36,255 nt of DNA from Bryobacterales bacterium (lineage in GTDB: Bacteria; Acidobacteriota; Terriglobia; Bryobacterales; Bryobacteraceae): positions 31,625 to 67,879 of the forward strand of contig PLFE01000016.1 of assembly GCA_003136675.1 (NCBI GenBank). The letters are read 5' to 3'. The notes under the pieces were generated by a model. It had not been told where the DNA came from, did not search any database, and saw nothing but the letters and a program-made list of their open reading frames with translations. A program made the position numbers and the translations under genes. Numbering within the stretch: the stretch's first letter is position 1; each line of letters begins with the position of its first letter. This document shows, one piece after another, positions 7,513 to 16,442 of this stretch.

Positions 7513-8397
7513 TTACGCCGCCTTCGACTCGCGCTCAACGGCCGGCCGCGGCAACTCAGCAACCTTCACCGATTTCGCCACGCCCAGGGCTCGCAGGCAA
7601 CGAATGCCAATCCACGTCATGTCGAATTCATACCATGCCAGACCATGACGCGCGGAAGTTGGATGCGCGTGGTGATTGTTGTGCCATCCCTCGCCGAAGC
7701 TGAGCAACGCCACAAACCAGTTGTTGCGCGAATCGTCACGAGTCGCGAACCGCCGCTGGCCCCAAAGATGGGTAGCCGAATTCACGAGCCATGTCGCGTG
7801 CAGCCCCATCGTCACACGGAAGAACAGCCCCCAAAGTAGGAACGGCAGGCCGCCCCATGCAAAAAGGAGAACTCCCAAAATGACCAGAGGCACATAGTGA
7901 TACTTCGAAAGCAGCACCAGGAAGCGGTCTTTCGTCAGGTCCGGCGCGTACTTCTCGCACACAGCGGAGTCGTAATTCGTCGCGTCGCCCACCAGCATCC
8001 AGACGATATGAGCCCACCATTTGCCGTCACGCGGAGTATGGGGATCGCCATCTTTATCCGAGAATTGATGGTGCACGCGATGCGTCGCAACCCAGAAGGT
8101 AGGGCCGCCTTCGAGGGCCAGTGTTCCGCATATCGCCAGGAAGTACTCGATGGCTTTGGGAACCTTGTAGGAGCGGTGCGTCAGCAGCCGGTGGTATCCC
8201 ATCCCAATCCCCAAGCTCAGGGAAACCCAGTATAAGCCCAGTGCGACGAAGAACGCAGGCCACGTGAAAAAGAATAGAGCCGCGATGGCTCCTACATGGA
8301 AAACGCCAAAGGCGATGGCGGAAGTCCAATTAATGCCGTCCCGATTCACAATCGGCGCGGCTTTCGTTGCAACCTTTTCGTTGAGCACAGGGGTCAT
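7513..8397 (-). CDS. Acyl-CoA delta-9-type fatty acid desaturase
   Basis: A 294-residue integral membrane di-iron desaturase that introduces a double bond into acyl chains. All three histidine boxes are present: HRLLTH (69-74), HRVHH (106-110) and HNNHH (239-243), as well as the accessory NSATHLWG motif. Two hydrophobic hairpins flank them (residues about 25-65 and 165-200). Length and box spacing match the stearoyl-CoA/acyl-CoA desaturase family. It lies 72 bases downstream of leuS on the same strand. That gap shows no terminator, so it may share the transcript or have its own promoter. The 3' end converges with the GGDEF-like gene, only 7 bases apart. It likely controls membrane fluidity. 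Confidence 0.93.
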   Translation of the reverse strand: MTPVLNEKVATKAAPIVNRDGINWTSAIAFGVFHVGAIAALFFFTWPAFFVALGLYWVSLSLGIGMGYHRLLTHRSYKVPKAIEYFLAICGTLALEGGPTFWVATHRVHHQFSDKDGDPHTPRDGKWWAHIVWMLVGDATNYDSAVCEKYAPDLTKDRFLVLLSKYHYVPLVILGVLLFAWGGLPFLLWGLFFRVTMGLHATWLVNSATHLWGQRRFATRDDSRNNWFVALLSFGEGWHNNHHAHPTSARHGLAWYEFDMTWIGIRCLRALGVAKSVKVAELPRPAVERESKAA

Positions 8398-8469
8398 GGG
8401 AGCCTGCTTTCACGCTATCGGCTTTTGAAGGCGGCGTGGGTAATAGTTGTGTACTTTCAGGAAAAGGCG

Positions 8470-10905
8470 CTATTTGACGACGAAATTGACCAGGCGATCG
8501 ACCACCACGATGACCTTGACGATGGTCTTCCCTGAAAGCAACGGCGCAATTTTGTCGTGCTCCGCGGCGCGCGCTTTCAGTTCCTGCTCCGGCGTTCCAT
8601 GTGGAACCGTTAACCGCCCGCGGAGTTTGCCATTCACCTGCAGAACGATCTCCGCGCCGGTCTCGCGCGCGCGATCCGCGTCATATTGCGGCCAGGGTTG
8701 TTTGAATACCGGACCGGCGAATCCCTGCCCGGTCCACAGTTCCTGTGCCAGGTAAGGCGCAAACGGCGCCATCATCAGCGTGAGAGCGCGGAGGGTTTCC
8801 TTCATCGCGGCCTGCGATATGGCGGATTCGTGCGCATGCAGTTCGTTCAGCAGTTCCATCAGGGCGGCAATAGAAGTATTGAAATGCCACCGGGATTCAA
8901 AGTCTTCCGTGATCTTCTTCAGCGTCTGATGCAATTTGCGCTGGACCGCGTCGTCCGCGGCGCCTGTTCCCGTCGAAACGGCATTTCGCGTCGCGAACCG
9001 GTAGACGCGGCCGAGGAACCGGGCAATCCCCTCGATTCCCGATTTGGTCCAATCCGATTCCTTCTCCGGTGGCCCGGCAAACAGAACGAACATGCGTGAC
9101 GCATCCGCGCCGTATTCTTCAGCCACGTCATCCGCGCCGATCACGTTCCCCCTCGATTTCGACATCTTGGCGCCGTCACGAATCACCATGCCCTGCGTGA
9201 AGAGCTTGCGCACCGGCTCGTCGTTTTGGGTAAGACCCAGATCGCGCATCATTTTCGTCCAGAAGCGGGAGTAGATCAGGTGAAGAATGGCGTGTTCCAC
9301 CCCGCCGATGTACTGATCGATCGGGAACCAATACGCGATCTTTTTCGAATCGAAGGGCGCGGAACCATTTTTCGGGTCGCAATAGCGATAGAAATACCAG
9401 GAGGAATCGACGAATGTGTCCATGGTGTCGGTTTCGCGCCTGGCTGGGCCGCCACAAACCGGGCATTTCACATTCACGAATTCCGGGGCCGTGACCAATG
9501 GGGACTGGCCTTCTCCGGTCATGCGAACATCCGCCGGCAGCAGCACCGGCAGTTCCGCTTCGGGCACCGGAACAATACCGTCCACCGGACAATGAATCAC
9601 CGGGATCGGCGTGCCCCAGTAGCGCTGGCGCGAGATGCCCCAGTCTTTGAGCCGGAACGTAATGGATGCGGCCCCAAAACCTTCGTTCTGCGCGCGGTGA
9701 GTCATCCGGCGGCGAGCCTCTTCACTCGACAGGCCCGAATACGGCCCGGAGTTTTCCACGAAACCGTCAATTTCTAGCGCGGTTTCGAGATGTTCCAGCG
9801 CGCCCTCTCCAGTTGCGCTGATCACCGCGCGCACCGGCAGGCCGTACTTTACACAGAATTCAAAGTCGCGTTGATCGTGCGCGGGCACGGCCATAATCGC
9901 CCCAGTGCCGTAGCCGGTGAGCACGAAGTTGCCGATCCACACGGGCAGCAATTCGCCGCTAAAAGGATTCCGCGCCTCTAACCCGGTCGCGAATCCTTCC
10001 TTTTCGAAATCGCCCGGCCCCCCCGCGGCCCGCGCATCCACCATGGCCTTCGCACGCGCCTGCGCAGTCGAGTCCAGAAGCTCCGCAACCAATGAGTGTT
10101 CCGGCGCGAGGATCAGGCAGGTCGCGCCGTAGATGGTATCGATACGCGTGGTGAACACGCGTATATTGCGGCTGTCGCCGCAGATCGCGAAGTCGACTTC
10201 AGTGCCAGCGGAGCGCCCGATCCAGTTGCGCTGCATCGTGAGGACGCGCTCCGGCCAGTTGCCTTCCAGTTGCCGCATGTCGTCCAGCAGCTGGTCTGCA
10301 TATTTAGTGGTGCGCAGGAACCATTGCTCCAACGCGCGCTGTTCCACGGGTGTGGTTTCATGACGCCAGCAGCAGCCGTCCACCACCTGTTCATTGGCCA
10401 GAACGGTGCAGCACAGCGGGCACCAGTTCACCAGCGCTTTCTTGCGGTAGGCGATGCCGCGCTCCAGCATCTTGAGAAAAAACCACTGATTCCACCGGTA
10501 GTAGTCGGGCTCGCATGTGGTGACTTCGCGAGTCCAGTCGAACGAGAAGGCGAAGCGGCGATACGTCCGCTTCATCTTCGCGATGTTGTTCAGTGTCCAT
10601 TCGCGCGGCGGCCGCTGGTTGGCGATTGCGGCATTCTCCGCCGGCAGACCAAATGCATCCCACCCCATGGGATGTAGAACGTTGAAGCCGCGCATCCACA
10701 TGTAACGCGCCAGCGCGTCCCCGATCGCATAGTTCTTGATGTGGCCAATGTGCAGTGCGCCGGAGGGATAAGGCAGCATCTCGAGCACGTAGTATTTCGG
10801 CTTGGCGGAGTTCTCCTCCGCGCTGTAGAGAGCGTCTCCAGACGCTTCCCAGGCATCTGCCCACTTATGCTCAATCTCCAGGAAGTCGTATACCTTTTCA
10901 GCCAT
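8470..10905 (-). CDS. leuS: Leucine--tRNA ligase
   Basis: A full-length 811-residue class Ia synthetase charging tRNA-Leu. The HIGH motif is at residues 52-55 in PYPSGALHIGHIKNY and the KMSKS loop (GAKMSKSRGNVIG) is near residue 575. Between them sits the CP1 editing domain (region with GTGAIMAVPAHDQRDFEF) and a Cys-rich zinc-type motif (CPVCGG, with an earlier WCPLCCTVLAN). The C-terminus ends with the small domain (QVNGKLRGRLTVP and a terminal NFVVK tail) usual for bacterial LeuRS. It begins 7 bases after the stop of nfo and is probably co-transcribed with it. Nothing in the gene looks broken. Confidence 0.97.
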   Translation of the reverse strand: MAEKVYDFLEIEHKWADAWEASGDALYSAEENSAKPKYYVLEMLPYPSGALHIGHIKNYAIGDALARYMWMRGFNVLHPMGWDAFGLPAENAAIANQRPPREWTLNNIAKMKRTYRRFAFSFDWTREVTTCEPDYYRWNQWFFLKMLERGIAYRKKALVNWCPLCCTVLANEQVVDGCCWRHETTPVEQRALEQWFLRTTKYADQLLDDMRQLEGNWPERVLTMQRNWIGRSAGTEVDFAICGDSRNIRVFTTRIDTIYGATCLILAPEHSLVAELLDSTAQARAKAMVDARAAGGPGDFEKEGFATGLEARNPFSGELLPVWIGNFVLTGYGTGAIMAVPAHDQRDFEFCVKYGLPVRAVISATGEGALEHLETALEIDGFVENSGPYSGLSSEEARRRMTHRAQNEGFGAASITFRLKDWGISRQRYWGTPIPVIHCPVDGIVPVPEAELPVLLPADVRMTGEGQSPLVTAPEFVNVKCPVCGGPARRETDTMDTFVDSSWYFYRYCDPKNGSAPFDSKKIAYWFPIDQYIGGVEHAILHLIYSRFWTKMMRDLGLTQNDEPVRKLFTQGMVIRDGAKMSKSRGNVIGADDVAEEYGADASRMFVLFAGPPEKESDWTKSGIEGIARFLGRVYRFATRNAVSTGTGAADDAVQRKLHQTLKKITEDFESRWHFNTSIAALMELLNELHAHESAISQAAMKETLRALTLMMAPFAPYLAQELWTGQGFAGPVFKQPWPQYDADRARETGAEIVLQVNGKLRGRLTVPHGTPEQELKARAAEHDKIAPLLSGKTIVKVIVVVDRLVNFVVK

Positions 10906-10912
10906 CGCGCGC

Positions 10913-11794
10913 TTATTTGCCTTTCAGTTTCATGGGAACGGCTGCCAGCCTCTTCAGAGTCTCAAGGTCGCGACGGTCGTCGCCTTCCTCATCCACGGGA
11001 GTTTCCAGGATGAAGGGTTTCTCTCGAAGCCGGGGGTGCCGCAGGAGCCGGCCGAAGCCTTCCTCGCCAATCTGCCCTTGTCCAATGTTGGCATGGCGGT
11101 CGAGACGAGACGCCAGCGCGCCTTTCGAATCGTTCGCATGAATCACGCGAACGTGTTCCAGACCAAGTATGCTGTCGGCCTCCCGCAGCGTTTGCGCGAG
11201 TCCAAGCCTGGTCGAAATGTCGAAGCCGGAAGCGAACAGGTGACACGTGTCCAGGCAATAGCCCACAGGGACATCGCTCAACTGAACCAGTAAATCCCGC
11301 ATGGCCCGCAGTTGCTGGAATTTCCCGCCAAGTTGCGCTCCCGCACCCACCGTATTCTCGATCAGCACCGTGATGCCGCGCATATCCAGCTCCGCGGCAG
11401 CCTCGTTCACGCCCAGGACGAAAGCGGCAATCCCTTCTTCCGAACTCCACAATTTATGGTTGCCGGGGTGCGTGACCAGGTATTCTGCTCCAATCTGCGC
11501 GGCGCGCTCCAGTTCCCCTCGAAAGGCCCGGATGGATTTGTCGCGAATCACTGGGTCGGGCGAGGCGAGATTGATCAGATAGTTCACGTGTATAACAAGG
11601 GGATGCAGGCCGAACCGCTGGCGGGCGTCCTGAAATCGGCGCACATCGTCGGGGTCGAGCGAGTGGGCAAGCCATTGCCGCGGGCTGGCTGAGAAAATCT
11701 GGAATGTATTCGCACCCAGCTCGTAAGCTCGTATTGCCGCCTTTTCGAGCGAGCCGGCGCGCGAGGTGTGAATTCCAATACGAATAATGCCCAT
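10913..11794 (-). CDS. nfo: Endonuclease IV (AP endonuclease)
   Basis: A 293-residue TIM-barrel, zinc-dependent apurinic/apyrimidinic endonuclease of base-excision repair. Recognisable family segments in order are IGIHTSRAGSLEKA, FQIFSASPRQW, VIHVNYLINLASPDP, LVTHPGNH, LIENTVGAGAQLGGKF, YCLDTCHLFASGFD, VIHANDSKGALASRLDRHAN with IGQGQIGEEGF, and LETPVD. These supply the usual His/Glu/Asp metal ligands. The ATG at 11794 has AAGG directly abutting it. It is the first gene of a probable nfo-leuS(-desaturase) transcript and is divergent from the BNR-repeat gene. A 6-bp-arm dyad lies about 20 bases upstream of the start. Confidence 0.95.
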   Translation of the reverse strand: MGIIRIGIHTSRAGSLEKAAIRAYELGANTFQIFSASPRQWLAHSLDPDDVRRFQDARQRFGLHPLVIHVNYLINLASPDPVIRDKSIRAFRGELERAAQIGAEYLVTHPGNHKLWSSEEGIAAFVLGVNEAAAELDMRGITVLIENTVGAGAQLGGKFQQLRAMRDLLVQLSDVPVGYCLDTCHLFASGFDISTRLGLAQTLREADSILGLEHVRVIHANDSKGALASRLDRHANIGQGQIGEEGFGRLLRHPRLREKPFILETPVDEEGDDRRDLETLKRLAAVPMKLKGK

Positions 11795-11813
11795 CCTTAG
11801 AAACGGCGATCAG

Positions 11814-11836
11814 CGGAACTGTACCGGATCGTTCCG
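11814..11836. promoter_or_regulatory. Inverted repeat in the divergent nfo / BNR-gene promoter region
   Basis: CGGAAC (11814-11819), 11 bases, GTTCCG (11831-11836) is a perfect 6-bp-arm dyad of 23 bases, compatible with a dimeric regulator. It lies 20 bases upstream of the nfo start and 80 bases upstream of the BNR gene start. A second, weaker dyad (GCAAA-N5-TTTGC, 11851-11865) follows. The binding protein is unknown. Confidence 0.35.
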
Positions 11837-11862
11837 ATTGATATCTGGTTGCAAACAAGTTT

Positions 11863-11871
11863 TGCTAAACT
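11863..11871 (+). promoter_or_regulatory. Extended -10 promoter candidate for the BNR-repeat gene
   Basis: TGCTAAACT is a TGn-extended -10 (TAAACT, 4 of 6 to TATAAT), without a recognisable -35 at the right distance. It sits 45 bases before the preferred ATG at 11916. Confidence 0.28.
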
Positions 11872-11915
11872 TAACTACACAAAGGGGCTTAGCGATACGC
11901 TCGCGATCTTCAGGA

Positions 11916-13970
11916 ATGCGGGATTCTTTACAACGGATGGTGGTCGCCGGTGCAATCTGGACGCTGCTGCCGTGGTGCGCTGTCGCCGCGGGCGGACACT
12001 GGATTCCCACGGGCCCATTCGGCGGGAACGCGGAATCCATTGCCGTGAGTCCCGCGAACTCTTCCATCCTGATTGCCGGTACGAAGAACGCCAACCTGTT
12101 TATATCAAAAAACGGCGGAGAAAAGTGGCAGTCCATCGCATTTCCTCGCCAGTATTCAGCCATGCTCCACATGCTGGTAATGGATCCGTCGGACCCGGCG
12201 GTGATCTATGCGGCGGTGGCCGACGGCACTTTGCCCGGTTTGTACCGCACACACGACAGCGGAAAAACGTGGCAAGCCGTGAAAGGCCTGGGCGGAGCTG
12301 AAGTGTATTCCCTGGCGATTTGGAGTAAGAATCCACATGTGATGGCTGTGGGTATGCGCGACGGTGTACGCCTGACGCATGACGGCGGCGCCACATGGCA
12401 GCCGATCTCTCCGGCCGGAAACATCGAATTGCAGCCTGTGGTTTCGGTGGCGTTTGATCCGAACAACAGCGATGTGCTTTACGCCGGCACGCCGCGCCTT
12501 CCCTGGAAGACATCCGACGGAGGAGCAAACTGGACCCTGATTGCCGATGGCATGTCGACGGATTCGGACATCATCACCTTGCGCGTCGATCCCAACAAGC
12601 CTTCGCGCGTTTTCATCGGGGCGTGCAGCGGCTTCTGGCGCAGCACCAATGGTGGTGCGCTTTGGTCGAAGATGAGCGGGATCCCCTTTACTTCGCGGCG
12701 CACCTACGCGTTCGCGCAAGACCCGCAGCATCCCGAGGTGATTTTCGCGGGCACCAGCCGCGGCCTCTATCGCACTCTGGATGGCGGCGCGGAATGGAAA
12801 GACATTGCCCCGAACGAGATTAAAGGCCTGGCCGTCTCGAATGGAACTTTGTACGTCGCCTCGGCCGATAGCGGTCTGTTCAAGAGTACGGATCGGGGCG
12901 AGACGCTGGCGCCGATCAACGACGGGTTCACCAGCCGGAACTTTGCGCCCATCAGCGAGGCGGGCGAGCATATTTACACCGGGACCAACGCTGAAGTTGA
13001 CTCCGGCGCGGTTTTCCGCAGTTCGGACGGCGGGCTGCATTGGGAGAAGATTGCCGACCCGGCGTCGTTTGGATTTGGCGGCATCCTGGCGGTTGTGCGG
13101 ACTCGGGCCGGTACACTATTGACTGCGACCGCGACCGCGCTTTATCGTTCGACGGACCGCGGCAGCGAATGGACGCGGACGACGATATCGGCAAAAGCCG
13201 CGGAACTTCCGGCGGCCCGGACGAGCCCCAAGTCCGTTCGCAAGGGAGAACCGGCAAAAGTAGCGAACCGGAAAAATACCGCGCCCCCGCCATTAAACCC
13301 TGTTCATCTGACTTCTCTCTGTGCTCTCGAAAATGCGATTATGGCGGGTACGGAAGCGGGTTTATACCGGAGCACCGACGAAGGATTGACGTGGTCGATG
13401 GCGGCTGCCGATGGCGCTTCGATCATCAGCCTCCTGGCGGGCCGTGAAGCCCTGGCCCTGACGCCCGGCCGCTTGCTGGTTTCCGAGGATGACGGAGCAA
13501 CATGGATGGCCCGTCATTTGCCGTTCTTTAGCGATGTCTACGGCGTGGCTGCCTCCGGGAAGGTAATTCTGGCCGGAACATCGAGAGGCGTCTTCCGCAG
13601 TGAAGATGGCGCTATGACATGGCAAGCCGCGGAGTCCGGGCTGCCCGTCGCCAGCGTTACGTCGATAGCTATGGACCGGGCCGACCCGAGTTTGGCTTTT
13701 GCGTTTGAGTATGGAAGCTTTTATGAATCGCGAGATGGGGGAAAAACATGGCGGCGCTCGGAGGAAGAAGGCCTGGGCGGAGCTTCTGTTCGCAATCTCG
13801 CGATCACTTCACAGGGGCCGCGGCACTTACTTGCGGTCACGGCAACGCGTGGGATTTTTGTCCGGGAACTGGATGGAGAGAGGTTAACCAGTTCAAGTTT
13901 TCCGGAAGTTGATTTAAGAAAGGACCGATATGTTGAAAACCAGCAGAACGACAAAACGCCTGCTTTTTAG
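11916..13970 (+). CDS. Secreted BNR/Asp-box repeat (sortilin-like) beta-propeller protein
   Basis: 684 residues from ATG 11916, chosen because a clean signal peptide follows (MRDSLQRMVVAGAIWTLLPW, cleaved near AVAAG). The frame is open back to 11787, but that would overlap nfo and add 43 residues with no signal character. I count 13 Asp-box motifs of the S/T-x-D-x-G-x-T/x-W type, such as THDSGKTW, TSDGGANW, SSDGGLHW and SRDGGKTW, so one large or two smaller beta-propellers. A Lys/Pro/Ala-rich linker near residue 450 separates box 9 from box 10. Such proteins are often exported glycan- or protein-binding scaffolds; no catalytic residues of sialidases can be assigned. Its 3' end overlaps the OmpA-like gene by 41 bases. 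Confidence 0.82.
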   Translation: MRDSLQRMVVAGAIWTLLPWCAVAAGGHWIPTGPFGGNAESIAVSPANSSILIAGTKNANLFISKNGGEKWQSIAFPRQYSAMLHMLVMDPSDPAVIYAAVADGTLPGLYRTHDSGKTWQAVKGLGGAEVYSLAIWSKNPHVMAVGMRDGVRLTHDGGATWQPISPAGNIELQPVVSVAFDPNNSDVLYAGTPRLPWKTSDGGANWTLIADGMSTDSDIITLRVDPNKPSRVFIGACSGFWRSTNGGALWSKMSGIPFTSRRTYAFAQDPQHPEVIFAGTSRGLYRTLDGGAEWKDIAPNEIKGLAVSNGTLYVASADSGLFKSTDRGETLAPINDGFTSRNFAPISEAGEHIYTGTNAEVDSGAVFRSSDGGLHWEKIADPASFGFGGILAVVRTRAGTLLTATATALYRSTDRGSEWTRTTISAKAAELPAARTSPKSVRKGEPAKVANRKNTAPPPLNPVHLTSLCALENAIMAGTEAGLYRSTDEGLTWSMAAADGASIISLLAGREALALTPGRLLVSEDDGATWMARHLPFFSDVYGVAASGKVILAGTSRGVFRSEDGAMTWQAAESGLPVASVTSIAMDRADPSLAFAFEYGSFYESRDGGKTWRRSEEEGLGGASVRNLAITSQGPRHLLAVTATRGIFVRELDGERLTSSSFPEVDLRKDRYVENQQNDKTPAF

Positions 13971-15879
13971 TCTTCTTGGAGCCAGTCTGGCGCTGGCAGG
14001 TACCGCATTTGCGCAGGATGCTTCGACGACGCAATCTACTACGACCGTCGATCTTCCACCACCCGGCACATCAACGTTTGAGTTGCCGCGTGCCCAGGAT
14101 TATGAGATCGGCATTTTTGGAGGAGCGGACTTCTGGAAGCGCAAGTTCGATCCGCTCCGCACCGGGCTCGCTCCCAGCGGCGTGATCGGTATTTTCGCAA
14201 CCGAGAATTTTGCGAAGTATCTCGGCCTCGAGCAAAGCCTCACTTATTCGCAGAATCCGATCCACTTCACCCCCGACTTCAACGGCGCAATCCAGCAGTT
14301 CCAACTCTCTCAGAGAATGTGGATGTTCCAGAACAGCCTGCTCGTTTATTTCAAACCGAAGCGATCGGCGGTCCGTCCCTATCTGAAGGCTGGCGCTGGC
14401 TTGATTTCGTACCGCCCCACCGATGATGCTTTAGCGATCGTCGAGAATCCGGCGAACGTCTCGTTGGGAGCGTACAACATGGCCGCCGACACGCGTTTCG
14501 CCGCTACCTACGGATTTGGCCTCAAGGTCCGCTTCAGCGATCACTTCGGGTTGCGTGCGGAGATACTTGGTATTATTTCGCGCGAGCCTCATTACGGACT
14601 TGCGGAGTTCGGGATCACGCCCGCCGAAGTGCAGAGCGGCAGCGTACCGAATTCCGGGACCACAGGCTCCGGCGTGACCGGACCACTCATCTTCATCCCG
14701 CCAAACGGAATCTTCAACGGCGTTCAAGCGACAGGCGGTATCTACTATGTCTGGGGCGGCAAGGAAACAATTTCCCTGCCGGTTTCCAAGGCGTGGGATG
14801 GCGTGAGCATCGCGGCTTCGGGCAACAACGTTTGCGCCGGCACCCCGATCACGGTTACGGCTTCCATCAGCAATCCAAAATCGTTTGCGGTTCCGAACTA
14901 CCGCTGGACGATCGACGGTCATGATGCGGACTCGCACACCAGCACTCTGACGGTTCCCACCGGTTCCGGCGGCTCACATCAGGTCGCTCTCACGGTGGTG
15001 GACAGCCAAACGCTTTCCAAGTCGGTTGTTCCCGCGGTTTCCATCATGATCCGGGCGCATACGCCTCCGACCGTTACCGCGAGAGCCGCCAAGAACGAAT
15101 TGGCCTTTAAAGAGTCGACGCAGCTTTATGCCACGCCTCAGGCTGGCGATTGCGCCGGCGCGCTTTCCCTCTCGTGGACAGCTTCGGAGGGGACAGTGTC
15201 CGGTACCGATACGGCGACTTACGATTCGTCGAGCGTACAGTGCGCGAACGATGGCGGCACCAGACCGGTGAAGGCCACCGTTACCGTAACGGATGACAAG
15301 GGCGGCAGCGCCACGGCCGAAGTAGACCTTACCGTGAAATGCCCCCTTCCAGGCTTTGTCCAGCAGGATGACATCATCTTCCCGACGGGCAACTCCCGCG
15401 TGAACAACTGCGGTAAGCGCATTCTGATTGATCAGGTGTATCCGGCCCTCACTTCCGGTCAATACGCCAACTACGACGTCGTGCTCGTCGGCCACGAGGG
15501 CAATGAAAAGGTTGTCCCGATGCGCGGGAAACGGCGCCGCAAGGCTGCTGAAGAAGCGGCCACCAACCTTGCAATGGAGCGCGCTCTGCATGCGGCCCAG
15601 ATACTGGCGTCCGCCGCCGGTGTTTGTCCCAAGCCGGGTATCGACCCCAGCCGCATCAAGATCGCGACCCTCGGGGCCGGTCAAGGTCCGGATCTGAAGA
15701 AACCGGCCTGCGCGGCTTCCATCCTGGAGCGCAAGGGCTCTAAGATCACTTCCTCTGACGATCAGTTGAAGGATCAGCGCGTGGAGATCTGGTTTGTGCC
15801 TAAGGGCGCGAATCTGCCTCCGTCTGCCGGGAACGCCCAGCAGGCACCTGCAACAGTGACAGCTGACTGCCCGAAATAA
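13930..15879 (+). CDS. Outer-membrane beta-barrel protein with Ig/PKD-like repeats and OmpA-like C-terminus
   Basis: 649 residues with a signal peptide (about residues 1-29, ending AGTAFAQ). Residues about 45-280 have the alternating pattern of a small beta-barrel (YEIGIFGGADFWKRKF, AGAGLISYRP, TYGFGLKVRFSDHFGLRAE, ATGGIYYVWGG). Two PKD/Ig-like domains follow (from about 290 and 385; YRWTIDGHDADS, LSWTASEGTVSG), each with paired cysteines. The C-terminal ~150 residues are OmpA-like: an IIFPTGNSRV opening, RALHAAQILAS helix and DQRVEIWFVP, the usual peptidoglycan-binding strand. It probably ties the outer membrane to the wall. AAGGA five bases before ATG 13930 supports the start inside the end of the BNR gene. 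A strong terminator follows. Confidence 0.82.
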   Translation: MLKTSRTTKRLLFSLLGASLALAGTAFAQDASTTQSTTTVDLPPPGTSTFELPRAQDYEIGIFGGADFWKRKFDPLRTGLAPSGVIGIFATENFAKYLGLEQSLTYSQNPIHFTPDFNGAIQQFQLSQRMWMFQNSLLVYFKPKRSAVRPYLKAGAGLISYRPTDDALAIVENPANVSLGAYNMAADTRFAATYGFGLKVRFSDHFGLRAEILGIISREPHYGLAEFGITPAEVQSGSVPNSGTTGSGVTGPLIFIPPNGIFNGVQATGGIYYVWGGKETISLPVSKAWDGVSIAASGNNVCAGTPITVTASISNPKSFAVPNYRWTIDGHDADSHTSTLTVPTGSGGSHQVALTVVDSQTLSKSVVPAVSIMIRAHTPPTVTARAAKNELAFKESTQLYATPQAGDCAGALSLSWTASEGTVSGTDTATYDSSSVQCANDGGTRPVKATVTVTDDKGGSATAEVDLTVKCPLPGFVQQDDIIFPTGNSRVNNCGKRILIDQVYPALTSGQYANYDVVLVGHEGNEKVVPMRGKRRRKAAEEAATNLAMERALHAAQILASAAGVCPKPGIDPSRIKIATLGAGQGPDLKKPACAASILERKGSKITSSDDQLKDQRVEIWFVPKGANLPPSAGNAQQAPATVTADCPK

Positions 15880-15900
15880 GTAAAGGGTAGTTCAGTATAA

Positions 15901-15935
15901 GGCCCACCGGACGAAAATCCGGTGGGCCATTTTCT
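15901..15935 (+). terminator. Rho-independent terminator
   Basis: A perfect 11-bp stem (GGCCCACCGGA 15901-15911 with TCCGGTGGGCC 15918-15928) closes a 6-base CGAAAA loop and is followed by ATTTTCT. It begins 21 bases after the OmpA-like stop and ends the BNR-OmpA transcript. Confidence 0.93.
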
Positions 15936-15946
15936 ATGGTGCCTGC

Positions 15947-16442
15947 ATGCTCGATTACGAACAATACTTGATGCAACTGCCCGCCGAAGTGGCGTTCGGC
16001 TACAGCAGTGTATCCATCTGCCGGCCATCAGAGTTACGAGAGCGTCAGGTAGGCTTTTCCATACATCCTGACGGAACGAACCTCTGTGGAGATGGTGACG
16101 GGGACTGGCTTAAGAAACTGGCTCGTGATAGGCTTCGAGGGCGAATGCGGAGATCCGATCTTCATCGACAAAGCAGCACCGGGATATCCCGTCTACACGG
16201 TCGGGCACGGTGAGGGCCGATGGGATCCGAAGCCAATTGCAGTATCACTGGACGGGCTACGAGCGGCTCTAGCGGCCGTGACGAAGGCGGCCGAAGGTAG
16301 AGAAACTCCTGTCGCACTGGAGCAGCGCCCAATCTCGGCCGAAGAACGAGATGCCATCTTGGCGCAAATTCAGCAGCATAACCCTGGTATCGATCTATTC
16401 TTCTGGGCCCTCATGATGGACGGCGATCTGGAACATCGGTAA
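15947..16442 (+). pseudogene. SUKH (SMI1/KNR4)-like protein gene, broken by a one-base frameshift
   Basis: Frame 1 from ATG 15947 encodes MLDYEQYLMQLPAEVAFGYS... up to GDGDWLK. The conserved continuation (NWLVIGFEGECGDPIFID, then PVYTVGHGEGRWDPKPIAVS and a helical tail to the TAA at 16440-16442) is in the next frame. Removing one A from the AAA run at 16115-16117 joins them as ...GDWLKNWLVIG..., a product of 164 residues and a normal SUKH length. SUKH proteins often act as immunity proteins against contact-dependent or polymorphic toxins; no toxin gene is visible here. The second half could be made alone from GTG 16086 (118 residues), but it would lack the N-terminal helices. Either real decay or a sequencing indel. 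It abuts the Uma2-like gene with no base between stops. Confidence 0.6.

Noticed and set aside
7506-7521. Small hairpin GCGGC / GCCGC between the convergent GGDEF-like and desaturase genes
   Set aside because: The stem is only 5 bp, with no U-tract on either strand and mostly inside the desaturase stop region; too weak to call a terminator.
10096-10677. Plus-strand open frame inside leuS
   Set aside because: leuS is unambiguous over this stretch; the opposite frame shows no family features.
232-11826. Shared 12-mer GGAACTGTACCG at 232-243 and 11815-11826, both upstream of plus-strand genes
   Set aside because: In a 36-kb window tens of 12-mer coincidences are expected by chance, and the second copy lacks the matching -10 at ECF spacing.
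11787-11915. Upstream in-frame extension of the BNR-repeat protein starting at 11787
   Set aside because: It would overlap nfo and place 43 residues with no signal character ahead of a clear signal peptide that starts at 11916.
12156-13040. Long minus-strand open frame within the BNR-repeat gene
   Set aside because: Antisense shadow. The plus strand has regular Asp-box repeats across the same bases.
14974-15684. Minus-strand open frame opposite the OmpA-like gene
   Set aside because: The plus-strand protein has PKD and OmpA features here; the reverse product is Gly/Arg/His-rich with no motif.
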